A stretch of DNA of 64,000 nt from Clostridiales bacterium (GCA_016930575.1 JAFGGL010000065.1:1-64000); one strand, 5' to 3'. Numbered from the stretch's first letter, positions 28,220-37,080 are shown. Notes: a model not told the origin generated them from the letters alone. Numbers and translations are program-made.

Positions 28220-29296
28220 ATGGCGGAGAAACGTATGCTGCTTAATGATACGCCCGAAGCGCTGCGGGAATACCTGCAAACCCTGTCGCAACCCGCGTAC
28301 CGCGCCAGGCAGATTTTTGGATGGCTGCACCGCGGCGTGTCGTTTTCCGAAATGACCAATCTGCCTAAAACGCTACGTGAACAGCTTATCAAAACAGCGG
28401 TCGATTTTCCGCTGACGATCGAAGAAAGCTATCAATCGAAGCGGGATGATACCGTCAAATTCCTGTTCCGGTGCATGGACGGCAACATCGTCGAAGGGGT
28501 GATGATGTGCTACCGATACGGGTATACGATGTGTATCTCCACGCAGATCGGATGCAGGATGGGCTGCAAATTCTGCGCAAGTACATTAGGCGGCTGCATG
28601 CGGGATCTGACGGAGGGGGAAATGCTCTGCCAGGTGATACTGGCGAACCGTCATGTTGCAGACCGCGGAAAGATCGGGCACGTCGTGCTGATGGGCAGCG
28701 GCGAACCGCTGGAAAATTACGACGAGGCCGTGCGTTTCCTGCGGCTCGTCAATCACCCGGACGGCCTGAACATCAGCATGCGCTCACTGTCGCTGAGCAC
28801 CTGCGGATTGGTTCCGCAGATCGACAGATTAGCGGACGAGGGCATGGGCATCACGCTGAGTATCTCCCTGCACGCGCCAAGCGACGAGATACGTGCACAG
28901 ATCATGCCGGTAGCCAAACGCTACCCGATAGGAGAACTGATGGACGCGGTACGCCGTTATGTGAAGAAAACCGGAAGGCGCGTACTGATTGAATACGCGC
29001 TGATCGACCGGCTGAATTCCAAACCGGAACATGCCGCGGCGCTTGCCGGGCTCCTCGGCGGCCTGCAATGCCATGTCAACCTGATCGCGCTCAATCCTGT
29101 GAAGGAGAGCGAGTTCAAACCGGCTTCCCAAGCCACGGTACTGGCGTTTGTGAAAACGCTGGAGCAGCGCAATATATCCGTGACTTTGCGGCGCGAAATG
29201 GGACGCGATATCAGCGGCGCGTGCGGTCAGTTGCGCAATCACTACTTGAAAGAGAATAACAAAACTGCTATCATTGAAAACACCATAAAACCTTGA
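28220..29296 (+). CDS. rlmN: Dual-specificity 23S rRNA/tRNA methyltransferase RlmN
   Basis: Radical-SAM enzyme that methylates C2 of A2503 in 23S rRNA and A37 in some tRNAs. The iron-sulfur cysteines are Cys112, Cys116 and Cys119 (GCRMGCKFCAS). The C-terminal catalytic Cys335 lies in GACGQL, and the MGSGEPLENYD segment is the conserved SAM region. The product has 358 residues, as expected. The start lies one base after the rsmB stop, inside the def-fmt-rsmB-rlmN-prpC operon. Confidence 0.95.
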   Translation: MAEKRMLLNDTPEALREYLQTLSQPAYRARQIFGWLHRGVSFSEMTNLPKTLREQLIKTAVDFPLTIEESYQSKRDDTVKFLFRCMDGNIVEGVMMCYRYGYTMCISTQIGCRMGCKFCASTLGGCMRDLTEGEMLCQVILANRHVADRGKIGHVVLMGSGEPLENYDEAVRFLRLVNHPDGLNISMRSLSLSTCGLVPQIDRLADEGMGITLSISLHAPSDEIRAQIMPVAKRYPIGELMDAVRRYVKKTGRRVLIEYALIDRLNSKPEHAAALAGLLGGLQCHVNLIALNPVKESEFKPASQATVLAFVKTLEQRNISVTLRREMGRDISGACGQLRNHYLKENNKTAIIENTIKP

Positions 29297-29314
29297 GCGG
29301 AAAAGAGGTGCGCC

Positions 29315-30025
29315 GTGCAGGTCTATTCAAGAACGCATAGGGGAATGGTACGCCCAACCAACCAGGATACGCTGCTGATCAGGAAGAACCTGTACGGCGT
29401 TGCCGACGGCATGGGCGGGCATCTGGGCGGTGAGACCGCAAGCAAGCTGGCTGTGCAGGTCATCGAAACCATGCTGTCCAATAAATCCCCGTCGGAGACG
29501 ATCCTGCGTATCGGCGTGGAAGCTGCCAACCGCCGCGTTTTTGAACGGCAGAAGTACGATTTCGCGCTGCGCGGCATGGGCACGACACTCACCCTGCTTT
29601 GGGAGAGCGATGATACCGTGCTTATCGCGCACGTCGGCGACAGCCGCGCGTATTTGCTGCGCGGCGGCAAACTCAGATGCGTGACGGACGACCACAGCGT
29701 GGTCGGCGAGTTGATACGAAACAACGCACTGACGCCCGAGGAAGCGAAGACGCATCCCTATCGCAGCGTGATCACGCGCGCGATCGGCACGAACCCGGTG
29801 GTCGAGGTCGACCTGATTCAGGAGAAGAAGAAGCCGGGGGACGTGTGGCTGGTTTGCTCGGACGGGTTGTTCAATCAGCTGGACGACGCGGAGATCGAAG
29901 ACATCATTCTGAATTCAAAGGAAGAAGGCGCGATAGAGAGACTGCTGGAACTCACGCTGGAGCGCGGCGCGAAGGACAATGTAAGCATTCTGCTTGGTTA
30001 TGTGACGGAGGTGCCCGAAGCATGA
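29315..30025 (+). CDS. prpC: PP2C-type Ser/Thr protein phosphatase (PrpC/Stp)
   Basis: Cytoplasmic metal-dependent phosphatase of 236 residues that reverses phosphorylation by the adjacent kinase. The PPM motifs are clear: RPTNQDTLL, GVADGMGGHLGGE with metal-binding Asp, MGTTLTLLW, HVGDSRAYLLR, ITRAIGT, and LVCSDGLFNQLDD. The start is GTG 29315 after AAGAGGTG. Its stop codon overlaps the prkC start (ATGA), the usual phosphatase-kinase pair. Confidence 0.95.
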   Translation: MQVYSRTHRGMVRPTNQDTLLIRKNLYGVADGMGGHLGGETASKLAVQVIETMLSNKSPSETILRIGVEAANRRVFERQKYDFALRGMGTTLTLLWESDDTVLIAHVGDSRAYLLRGGKLRCVTDDHSVVGELIRNNALTPEEAKTHPYRSVITRAIGTNPVVEVDLIQEKKKPGDVWLVCSDGLFNQLDDAEIEDIILNSKEEGAIERLLELTLERGAKDNVSILLGYVTEVPEA

Positions 30026-31920
30026 TCAAGGGAATGGTGTTCGCGGAGCGCTACAAGCTGGTGGATTATCTGGGGCAGGGCGGAATGTCGCTTGTGTACC
30101 GCGCTATCGATATCCGCACCGGGCACAGCGTTGCGGTCAAGATTTTAAAATCGGAATACAACAACGACGTGGAATTCCTGGAGCGCTTTCAGCGCGAGGC
30201 CCACGCCGCGGGGCGTATGTCCCACCATAACATCGTCAACCTTCTGGACGTCGGTACAGAAGGCGATTTTCGCTATCTGGTGCTGGAATACATCAGCGGG
30301 AATACGCTCAAGGACATCATCAAGGAAAAAGGGGAGCTCAATCCCAATACGGCCATCCAGATCACGATCCGCATTCTAAGCGCGTTGCAGCACGCGCACG
30401 AAAACGGTATCATCCACCGGGATATCAAACCGCAGAACGTTCTGGTGAATACGAACGGGCATATTAAAGTGGCCGATTTCGGCATCGCCAGAATAACCAA
30501 TACCAAAACCATCAGCAAGAAGGATATGGTCATCGGCTCTGTGCACTACTCATCGCCGGAGCAGGCGCGCGGCAGCATAGTGCAGGCGACCAGCGACATT
30601 TATTCCACCGGCATCGTGCTTTATGAAATGCTGACGGGGCGCGTGCCGTTTACAGGCGATAATCCCGTGACCATTGCGATGCAGCAGGTCAACGCCGTAC
30701 CGCCTCCGATCCGCGAACTCAATCCGTCCGTCCCGCCTGCCATCGCGTCCGTCGTGATGAAAGCCATCGAAAAAGCGCCGCAACGGCGCTTCCAGAGCGC
30801 GCGGGAGATGGCGGACGCGTTGCTGAAAGCAAAGGAAGGCGTCGCGATCGAGTCCTCGCCGCCGCCCTCTTCAGGTAACGGGCACGGTAAACCGGAAAAC
30901 GGCAGTGATTCGGACTTGAAATCTTACGCAGCATCGTCTTCGCCGAAGTTCGGCGCAAGAACGCAGCCGCAGGGTAAGCGTGGTATGCACAGAAGCAGGG
31001 CGTCGGTCGTTTCCACGATCCTGGTCGCCTGTATGCTGATCGCCGGGCTTATTATCGGAACAATCGTGATCTATAACTCCGTCGTTAACTCGGCGATAGC
31101 GCCGGACATCGTGGGGGTGACCGTGGAAGAAGCGAAAGCTTCTGTCAGCCGCGCGGATCTGCAATTGGAGATTACCCAAGTCAACCACGATACGATACCG
31201 GCTAATATCGTTATCGCGCAGACACCGGAAGCGGATACGGACATGCGCAAAGGCGACAGCATCGTCGCAACGGTCAGTATCGGTCCCGTAACGCTTCTGA
31301 TGCCTAATCTTATAGACCTGATGCGTGAGGAAGCCGTCGCGAAACTCAAGGACAGGGGCGTAACCGTGTTGATTTCGAAAGCGCCGTCAACATTGCCTGT
31401 CGATACGGTCATCGCACAAAAACCGGAAAAAGGCCAGCCGTATGTCTCCGGACAGGAGATCGAACTGACGCTTTCGGGCGGCAGTGTCATCATACCGGAA
31501 CTTACGGGAATAACGCTTGAGACCGCGCTGACGCTGATTAATCAGGATTCCCTGCTAATCGGCGAGATCACGCTTGAGAGAACCGAAGTCATTGAAAGCC
31601 ATGGGATCATCCTGAAACAAGAGCCGGTGGCCGGTTCCATGGCGATCCTGAACACGAGCATTACGATGACGGTCGGCGTGCCCGCGGCGCTGTGTAACGG
31701 CGTCATTTATATTCCGATTCCGGACACGACCGAAAGCGCGGAGCTTCGGGTGACGCTCGTGATCGACGACGCGGAAGAGATGAAATATCAGGGGTTGACC
31801 AGGGTAGGCAACGCCTGCACGAACGTTGTATTATTAAATTCGACAAACGAAGGCGTGTATACGTGCTACGCATATTTGGACGGCGAAAAGTTCTTTGAGC
31901 AAGAGGTGGAACTCCGTTGA
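30022..31920 (+). CDS. prkC: PASTA-domain Ser/Thr protein kinase (PrkC/PknB/StkP type)
   Basis: Membrane-spanning Hanks-type kinase that senses wall fragments or lipid II and phosphorylates cell-division, wall and translation proteins. The 632-residue protein has a kinase domain at 10-270 (glycine loop GQGGMSLV, Lys40, catalytic HRD with Asp134, DFG with Asp152). A Ser/Pro-rich linker and a transmembrane helix at about 329-351 follow, then three extracellular PASTA repeats (about 360-425, 426-490, 491-558). A final segment of about 75 residues without PASTA character may be an Ig-like cap. The frame is open far upstream inside prpC, but ATG 30022 at the ATGA overlap and the conserved N-terminus fix the start. 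Confidence 0.95.
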   Translation: MIKGMVFAERYKLVDYLGQGGMSLVYRAIDIRTGHSVAVKILKSEYNNDVEFLERFQREAHAAGRMSHHNIVNLLDVGTEGDFRYLVLEYISGNTLKDIIKEKGELNPNTAIQITIRILSALQHAHENGIIHRDIKPQNVLVNTNGHIKVADFGIARITNTKTISKKDMVIGSVHYSSPEQARGSIVQATSDIYSTGIVLYEMLTGRVPFTGDNPVTIAMQQVNAVPPPIRELNPSVPPAIASVVMKAIEKAPQRRFQSAREMADALLKAKEGVAIESSPPPSSGNGHGKPENGSDSDLKSYAASSSPKFGARTQPQGKRGMHRSRASVVSTILVACMLIAGLIIGTIVIYNSVVNSAIAPDIVGVTVEEAKASVSRADLQLEITQVNHDTIPANIVIAQTPEADTDMRKGDSIVATVSIGPVTLLMPNLIDLMREEAVAKLKDRGVTVLISKAPSTLPVDTVIAQKPEKGQPYVSGQEIELTLSGGSVIIPELTGITLETALTLINQDSLLIGEITLERTEVIESHGIILKQEPVAGSMAILNTSITMTVGVPAALCNGVIYIPIPDTTESAELRVTLVIDDAEEMKYQGLTRVGNACTNVVLLNSTNEGVYTCYAYLDGEKFFEQEVELR

Positions 31921-32801
31921 CAGCCATGCAGGGCGTGATTGTCAAGGGAATCGGCGGGTTTTACTATGCGCTGGCAGGCGATAACCAGGTTTATACGCTC
32001 AGAGCCAGGGGCGTGTTCCGCAAACGGAAGATCACGCCGCTTGTCGGCGATACCATACGCTTTACACCCGGAAAGGGCGAGGGAGAAGGTTGGATCGACG
32101 AGATACTCCCGCGGCGGAACGTACTGGTTCGCCCGCCGGTGGCCAATCTTTCGTATTTGTTGATCGTCGTCGCGCCGAAACCGAAGCCGGATCTGCTGCT
32201 GGCCGATACCCTGCTGATCGAAGCGCGGAGGCAGAAGATCGCGCCGGCTTTAATCATCAACAAATTGGATTCGGACGCCGCTTTATGCCGGGACATCCGG
32301 GCGCAGTATGCCGGCACGGGCGACCCTGTGGTAGTCACCAGCGTGAAAAGCGGGGAAGGCCTTCAGTCTCTGGAAGAGTTACTCAAGCGCGGTATCTGCT
32401 GTTTCGCGGGGCAAAGCGCCGTAGGCAAAAGCTCTCTGGTGGCCGCCGTCACCGGAATCGATTTGGATGTCGGCGAAATGAGCCTGAAGATCGACAGGGG
32501 AAAGCATACGACGCGGCACGCGGAGCTGCTGACGCACGACGGATTTCAGGTGCTGGATACCGCGGGGTTCAGCTTGCTTTCGCAGACCGAGGCGGAAGAC
32601 CCCGTGCTGCTGAAGGCCTACTACCCCGAGTTTGCGCCGTATGATTCGCAATGCCGGTTCCGGCCGTGCTATCATCATTCGGAGCCGGGGTGCGCCGTGC
32701 TTAAGGCCTGCGCGTGCGGGCTGATTGCAAAGGAACGCGTAATGCGGTATCATCAATTGCTGAAGAATGCCAAGGAAGCGTGGGAAGGACGATATGAGTA
32801 A
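31917..32801 (+). CDS. rsgA: Ribosome small-subunit maturation GTPase RsgA
   Basis: Circularly permuted GTPase that checks late 30S assembly; 294 residues. It has an N-terminal OB-fold, then the G motifs in permuted order: NKLD (115-118), Walker A GQSAVGKS (165-172), DTAGF (214-218). The C-terminal zinc site has Cys246, Cys251, His253 and Cys259. The start is TTG 31917, overlapping the prkC stop, with GAGGTGG 9 bp upstream; ATG 31926 is a weaker alternative. The gene belongs to the prpC-prkC-rsgA-rpe module common in Firmicutes. Confidence 0.94.
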   Translation: MTAMQGVIVKGIGGFYYALAGDNQVYTLRARGVFRKRKITPLVGDTIRFTPGKGEGEGWIDEILPRRNVLVRPPVANLSYLLIVVAPKPKPDLLLADTLLIEARRQKIAPALIINKLDSDAALCRDIRAQYAGTGDPVVVTSVKSGEGLQSLEELLKRGICCFAGQSAVGKSSLVAAVTGIDLDVGEMSLKIDRGKHTTRHAELLTHDGFQVLDTAGFSLLSQTEAEDPVLLKAYYPEFAPYDSQCRFRPCYHHSEPGCAVLKACACGLIAKERVMRYHQLLKNAKEAWEGRYE

Positions 32802-33432
32802 GATAGCGGCGTCGATTTTGGCGGCAAACACGATGTATATGGGCGATGCTGTCCGCAAGATTCTTGACAGCGGCTGCGACGCGATCCATTTTGACGTTAT
32901 GGACGGCGTGTTCGTGCCCAATATCTCGTTCGGACCGAATCTGCTGCGCGATATGCGGCAGGAATTCGACGCTTTTTTCGACGTGCATTTGATGCTTCAC
33001 GATCCGCTGCAGTACATCGATGTCTTTGCGGCAAGCGGGGCGGACGCCATCACAGTGCACGTGGAAAGCGAAACGTTTTCGCAAGCGATGAAGAAGATCA
33101 GGACCAGGGGGCTGCGCGCCGGCGCATCACTCAAGCCGGAAACGCCGGCGTCCGCATTGCTAAACATCGAAGAAGCGCCGGACCAGGTGCTGGTCATGAC
33201 GGTGGAACCGGGATTCGGCGGGCAGGAACTTATGCCCGAAATGATACAAAAGATCGCCGATATACGGAAACAGGGATACAAAGGCGTCATTGAGGCGGAC
33301 GGCGGAATCAATACGGATAACGCCAAGCGGCTCGCCAATGCGGGCGTAGACGTTCTGGTACTGGGCACGACGTTCTTTGAAAGCACCGATCCGAAAGAAC
33401 TCGTGCGATGGATACACGGTCTTGGCAAATAA
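32794..33432 (+). CDS. rpe: Ribulose-phosphate 3-epimerase
   Basis: Interconverts ribulose 5-phosphate and xylulose 5-phosphate. The product of about 212 residues shows IAASILAAN, the metal-binding HFDVMDGVFVPN and VHLMLHDP, MTVEPGFGGQ, and EADGGIN. ATG 32794 lies inside the last codons of rsgA (8-bp overlap) behind GGAAGGA; a longer frame from 32767 has no support. It is the last gene of the operon, followed at once by a strong terminator. Confidence 0.95.
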   Translation: MSKIAASILAANTMYMGDAVRKILDSGCDAIHFDVMDGVFVPNISFGPNLLRDMRQEFDAFFDVHLMLHDPLQYIDVFAASGADAITVHVESETFSQAMKKIRTRGLRAGASLKPETPASALLNIEEAPDQVLVMTVEPGFGGQELMPEMIQKIADIRKQGYKGVIEADGGINTDNAKRLANAGVDVLVLGTTFFESTDPKELVRWIHGLGK

Positions 33433-33433
33433 A

Positions 33434-33463
33434 AAAACTCCCGGTCGATCGACCGGGAGTTTT
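33434..33463. terminator. Bidirectional intrinsic terminator between rpe and the acyl-CoA ligase
   Basis: Continuous inverted repeat centred on the palindrome GGTCGATCGACC, with flanking A-run and T-run. It closes the long plus-strand operon and also the convergent minus-strand gene. Confidence 0.88.
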
Positions 33464-33478
33464 CATTCGCATCCAATG

Positions 33479-35113
33479 TTATTTACTCATTTGTTTTTCC
33501 ACCAGATGTTCCGCGCCGTACAGCTTGCGCAGTTTCGGCTTTTCGATCTTTCCGGTGGGGTTGCGCGGGACCTTGGCGAAGATAATCCTGCGCGGCCGCT
33601 TATACCGCGGCAGATCCAGGCAGAAGGCGTTGATATCCTCTTGAGAGACGCTGCCTTCCTGCTTCAGTTCAATGATGGCCGCGGCGATCTCGCCGAGCCT
33701 GTCGTCGGCCATGCCGATCACGGCGACGTCCTTGATCTTATCGTGCGCGCGCAGGAAATCCTCAATCTGCACGGGGTAGATGTTCTCGCCGCCGGAGATG
33801 ATCACGTCCTTTTTGCGGTCCACCAGGTAAATGAAACCGTCATCGTCCGTCTTGGCCATATCGCCGGTGCGCAGCCATCCGTCCACCAGAATCTCGGCCG
33901 TCGCCTCCGGATTGCGATAATAACATTTCATCAGGCCGGGGCCTTTCACAGCGAGTTCTCCGACAGTGCCCGCGGGTACGTCCTTCATGTTCTCGTCCAC
34001 AATGCGCGTTTCCCACAGGTATCCCGCGATGCCGATAGAGCCCACCTTATGCACGTTTTCAACGCCGAGGTGCACGCATCCGGGACCGGCCGATTCGCTC
34101 AGGCCGTAGTTCGTATCGTACTGCTGGTGCGGGAACACCTTCAGCCAGCGCGTGATCAGGCTGGGCGGCACGGGCTGCGCGCCGATATGCATCAGCCGCC
34201 ATTGCGATAGCTTATAGTCGGAAAGCTTCAGCTCGCCTTTGTCGATGCTGTCCAGAATATCCTGAGCCCAGGGGACCAGCAGCCAAACGATGGTCGCCTT
34301 CTCATCGGATACGGCCTGCAACACCCACTCGGAACTGATGCCGCGCAGCAGCACGGCTTTCCCACCGACCATCAGACTGCCGAACCAGTGCATCTTCGCG
34401 CCCGTGTGATACAGCGGGGGAATGCAGAGGAAAACGTCATCCTTGGTCTGGCCGTGGTGCTTCTGCTCGGAAAGGCAGGCGGCCATCAGCCCCTCGTGGC
34501 TGTGAAGGATCGCCTTGGGGAAACCCGTTGTGCCGGACGAAAAATAGATGGCCGCGTCGTCGCGGTCCAGAACCTCCACGGCGGGCGCTGTGGAAGAGCA
34601 ATAAGTAATGAAATGCTCGTAACTATCCGAAAACGCCGGGGTATCGTTGCCGACGAAGAAGAAATGCCTGATCGCTTCCAGTTCGTCAAGCACCTGCTCG
34701 ATACGCCCCGTAAACTCAGGTCCGAAGATCAGAGCTGTCGCGTCGGACAGCGACAGGCAGTATTTGATCTCATCCGCCGTATACCGGAAATTCAACGGCA
34801 CGGCAAGTGCGCCGGTTTTCAGGATGCCGAAATAGACCGGAAGCCATTCCAGGCAGTTCATCAAAAGGATCGCGACCTTGTCTCCGCGTTTGATTCCGCG
34901 CGACAGGAGCAGATTGGCAAAGCGGTTGGCCGTTTGGTCAAACTCGCGCCAGGTCATCTCCCTGCGGTATTTGCCGCCGGACGCGGATTCGATCAGGCTG
35001 AATTCCCGCCATGAAACGGAGTGGTCCGGCTGAAGCGCCGGGTTAATCTCTACAAGCGCTACAGAATCGGGGGTAATGCGTGCGTTTTTTTCCAGAAATT
35101 CGGTGATGATCAT
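33479..35113 (-). CDS. AMP-forming acyl-CoA synthetase (ANL superfamily)
   Basis: Activates a carboxylic acid to acyl-AMP and then acyl-CoA. The 544-residue protein has the adenylate signature YFSSGTTGFPKAILHSH, the DTNYGLSESAG motif, WLRTGDMAKTDDDGF, DRKKDVIISGGENIYP, and the catalytic lysine near the end in NPTGKIEKPKL. The pattern is that of medium- or long-chain fatty-acid and aryl-acid CoA ligases; the substrate cannot be called. ATG 35113 follows GGAGGATGG. It is a single gene with a perfect consensus promoter upstream. No fatty-acid degradation genes are near, so the pathway is open. Confidence 0.88.
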   Translation of the reverse strand: MIITEFLEKNARITPDSVALVEINPALQPDHSVSWREFSLIESASGGKYRREMTWREFDQTANRFANLLLSRGIKRGDKVAILLMNCLEWLPVYFGILKTGALAVPLNFRYTADEIKYCLSLSDATALIFGPEFTGRIEQVLDELEAIRHFFFVGNDTPAFSDSYEHFITYCSSTAPAVEVLDRDDAAIYFSSGTTGFPKAILHSHEGLMAACLSEQKHHGQTKDDVFLCIPPLYHTGAKMHWFGSLMVGGKAVLLRGISSEWVLQAVSDEKATIVWLLVPWAQDILDSIDKGELKLSDYKLSQWRLMHIGAQPVPPSLITRWLKVFPHQQYDTNYGLSESAGPGCVHLGVENVHKVGSIGIAGYLWETRIVDENMKDVPAGTVGELAVKGPGLMKCYYRNPEATAEILVDGWLRTGDMAKTDDDGFIYLVDRKKDVIISGGENIYPVQIEDFLRAHDKIKDVAVIGMADDRLGEIAAAIIELKQEGSVSQEDINAFCLDLPRYKRPRRIIFAKVPRNPTGKIEKPKLRKLYGAEHLVEKQMSK

Positions 35114-35159
35114 CCTGCCATCCTCCAGCTACTTCATATTCATCACTGCTTGTTTAAGG

Positions 35160-35188
35160 ATTATAAAGCACGGGAATGAACATGTCAA
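35160..35188 (-). promoter_or_regulatory. Consensus sigma-A promoter of the acyl-CoA synthetase
   Basis: Minus-strand TTGACA (35188-35183), 17-bp spacer, TATAAT (35165-35160): an exact match to consensus. The untranslated leader is about 40 nt. Confidence 0.85.
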
Positions 35189-35213
35189 TGAATACCAAAT
35201 TATCAAATAGAAT

Positions 35214-35235
35214 TATTCTCATGATATTCTCATGA
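35214..35235 (+). repeat. Tandem 10-bp direct repeat in the divergent intergenic region
   Basis: ATTCTCATGA occurs at 35214-35223 and again at 35226-35235, roughly one helical turn apart. It lies between the acyl-CoA synthetase promoter and the start of the small DUF4342-like gene. It could be a binding site for a regulator acting on either gene. Confidence 0.4.
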
Positions 35236-35326
35236 AACCGTAAAGCGCTACTCAAGCATCTCATAAAGAACTGTGCTATACTTACAGCGTCAAATGAAAC
35301 ACATGGAATTTGGGAGGATCAAAGAT

Positions 35327-35611
35327 ATGGAAGAGAAGAAGAACAACGGAGGTTTCTTCAGGGCGATGTACGCAACGAGGATTAAAATAAGGCGCGGTGA
35401 TATGCCGATCCTGAACCTGTCGGTCCTGTTTTCAATCATCGCATTGATTACCGCGCCCTGGCTGGTGATCTCCGGGCTGCTGGTCGCGCTGATCATGGGC
35501 TACCGCGTGTCGATCGACAACAGCGGCAAGGGATTTGAAAGCAGCTTCGAGGAAGTTGTTGAAAACAGCAAAAAGAACGTACAGAAAGTCTTCAACAAAG
35601 ACGAAGAATAA
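35327..35611 (+). CDS. Small membrane-associated protein, DUF4342-like
   Basis: Product of 94 residues. A polar N-terminus is followed by KIRRGDMPILNLSVLFS and a hydrophobic stretch of about 30 residues (IIALITAPWLVISGLLVALIM). A conserved-looking GYRVSIDN and a charged C-terminal helix end the protein. The order (strand-like basic segment, I/V-x-IP, hydrophobic region, short charged tail) resembles DUF4342 proteins of Firmicutes, whose role is unknown. ATG 35327 lies 9 bp after GGGAGG; longer frames upstream lack a site. A TATACT is visible at about 35275-35280 as a possible -10. Monocistronic, followed by a terminator. Confidence 0.65.
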   Translation: MEEKKNNGGFFRAMYATRIKIRRGDMPILNLSVLFSIIALITAPWLVISGLLVALIMGYRVSIDNSGKGFESSFEEVVENSKKNVQKVFNKDEE

Positions 35612-35622
35612 ACCCGCCAATA

Positions 35623-35658
35623 AAAATACGGACACCCGAAGCGGAGTGTCCGTATTTT
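35623..35658. terminator. Bidirectional intrinsic terminator
   Basis: A 13-bp perfect stem AAAATACGGACAC / GTGTCCGTATTTT with a 10-nt loop. A and T flanks allow termination from both the DUF4342-like gene and the convergent peptidoglycan-binding gene. Confidence 0.88.
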
Positions 35659-35668
35659 CTATACCGCA

Positions 35669-36979
35669 TCACCATACCGCGTTTGCGGCTACGGCTACGG
35701 CTTCCTGGTGCGCCTGATCGACCACACAGGTTTCGTGCGTTTTTGAGTTCTTGAAATGGATGCAGAAATGCCCGTCGAAATCGTTGTCGATCGTAGAGGT
35801 CCCGTGCGGCATGCAATTCATGGAAGCGGCATATACCTTTCCGTTATACAAAATCAATATCGGCCTGCGCGACCAGCTCCAAATGCCGCCGCAGATTGAT
35901 TTGACAACCTCGGTGTCTTCGGAGGAAGCGGGTTCGGCGTCCAGGTGATAGACGCCGCTCCAGCGTACGGCGGAAAATTTCCTGCCTGTCCGCACGTCCT
36001 TGATGATAAACTCCGCGTTCCTTGGAATCACCGAATTGACTTTATCCTTGAACCAATCCAGGACTTGCGTTTCATATTTCGAATTTGCGGACGACGATGA
36101 TGCGCTGACGTCCGTACCGCTGAAAAGCACGCGGACGGTGGACGCGCCGGCGATGCCGTCGGCGTTCATGCCGCGGTTGGTTTGAAAGCGTGTAACGGCG
36201 TCTTTGGTGGCTTCCCCGTAGTCGCCGTCGATTTCGGCGGTATAGTAACCGAGCAGACATAAGGCCTGCTGCAGTTTGACGACGTCGGATCCGCTGTCGC
36301 CCTCTCTGCTGGCGCCGGGAACGGAACCGATCTCGGAGAAGCTCGAAACGACATTTTTCGTGCTGACGGCTTTATTGGACGAAGAAGAATCCGTATCTTC
36401 CTGTTCGCCGGAATCGCGGCCCGATACCGTAATATCCACCGATTTCGCGCAGCTTCCGAAAAGGGAGCGGATGGTATACAGCCCGGCAATGCCGTCAGCC
36501 TCAAGGCCTTTGTCCTGCTGGTAGAGCGCGACGGCGGTAGTGGTCCCGTTGCCGTAGATGCCGTCTGATCGCAGCGTGTAATACCCGAGGATTTTCAGCG
36601 CATCCTGAAGTTTTTTGACGTCCGGGCCCTCGTCGCCTATATACAGCGCGCCCGGCGGGCTGCCCAATGCGTCTATTTTATCCTGGCTTGCGATCTGAGA
36701 GTTAACGGACACAGATACGAACTTCTTCATGATATACCCCGTAAAAATGCCGTAACGCACGCGATACCAGCCGCCGTCCAGGCTGAGCACCGAGACCTCC
36801 TCTCCTTCAGGGAGCGTTTGCAGCGTTTGCGAATCCTGAGACGCCGATTTTCGCAAAACGACTTTCGCGTTGACCACGCCGGTTTCGTCCGCAAGAGCGC
36901 CCGACAGCGGAAACAGATAGAGCAGAAGGATAAGAAGCGTAGCCGCGGCAAGCAGCCTGCACAGAGAATGATGCATCAT
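35669..36979 (-). CDS. Exported SH3 and double peptidoglycan-binding-domain protein with an uncharacterised C-terminal domain
   Basis: Secreted cell-wall protein of 436 residues. A signal peptide covers about 1-30 (cleavage near ALA-DE). A bacterial SH3 domain spans about 35-92 (KVVLRKSASQDS, WYRVRYG...GYI). Two PG_binding_1 domains lie at about 115-175 and 228-288, each with LQ.AL..LGYYT and DG.YG motifs, separated by a Ser/Asp-rich linker. The C-terminal 130 residues carry a conserved-looking core MNCMPHGTSTID...DGHFCIHFKNSKTH...DQAHQ. This has the His and Cys spacing flavour of a catalytic site, but it is not a canonical L,D-transpeptidase. I have the impression that similar tails follow SH3 or PG-binding domains in other Clostridia. 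ATG 36979 is set by AGGAGG upstream; 14 extra residues in the longer frame are discounted. Confidence 0.8.
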   Translation of the reverse strand: MMHHSLCRLLAAATLLILLLYLFPLSGALADETGVVNAKVVLRKSASQDSQTLQTLPEGEEVSVLSLDGGWYRVRYGIFTGYIMKKFVSVSVNSQIASQDKIDALGSPPGALYIGDEGPDVKKLQDALKILGYYTLRSDGIYGNGTTTAVALYQQDKGLEADGIAGLYTIRSLFGSCAKSVDITVSGRDSGEQEDTDSSSSNKAVSTKNVVSSFSEIGSVPGASREGDSGSDVVKLQQALCLLGYYTAEIDGDYGEATKDAVTRFQTNRGMNADGIAGASTVRVLFSGTDVSASSSSANSKYETQVLDWFKDKVNSVIPRNAEFIIKDVRTGRKFSAVRWSGVYHLDAEPASSEDTEVVKSICGGIWSWSRRPILILYNGKVYAASMNCMPHGTSTIDNDFDGHFCIHFKNSKTHETCVVDQAHQEAVAVAANAVW

Positions 36980-37021
36980 CAGGGGAGACCTCCTGTAGTG
37001 TTGTGTTACGGTATCAACCAC

Positions 37022-37050
37022 AATATATTACGAATACATGAATAAGTCAA
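37022..37050 (-). promoter_or_regulatory. Sigma-A-type promoter of the SH3/PG-binding gene
   Basis: Minus-strand TTGACT (37050-37045), 17-bp spacer, TATATT (37027-37022), about 40 bp before ATG 36979. The intergenic region 37022-37381 (360 bp, AT-rich) holds this promoter, a divergent promoter, an inverted repeat and a terminator-like leader, all listed separately; I saw no small coding region in it. Confidence 0.65.
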
Positions 37051-37080
37051 GACGACAGGTAAGGATGTCACAGGTATTTC

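Noticed and set aside
29677-30021. 115-codon upstream extension of the PrkC frame
   Set aside because: It overlaps prpC completely and is Arg/Gly-rich; the ATGA overlap and kinase alignment fix the start at 30022.
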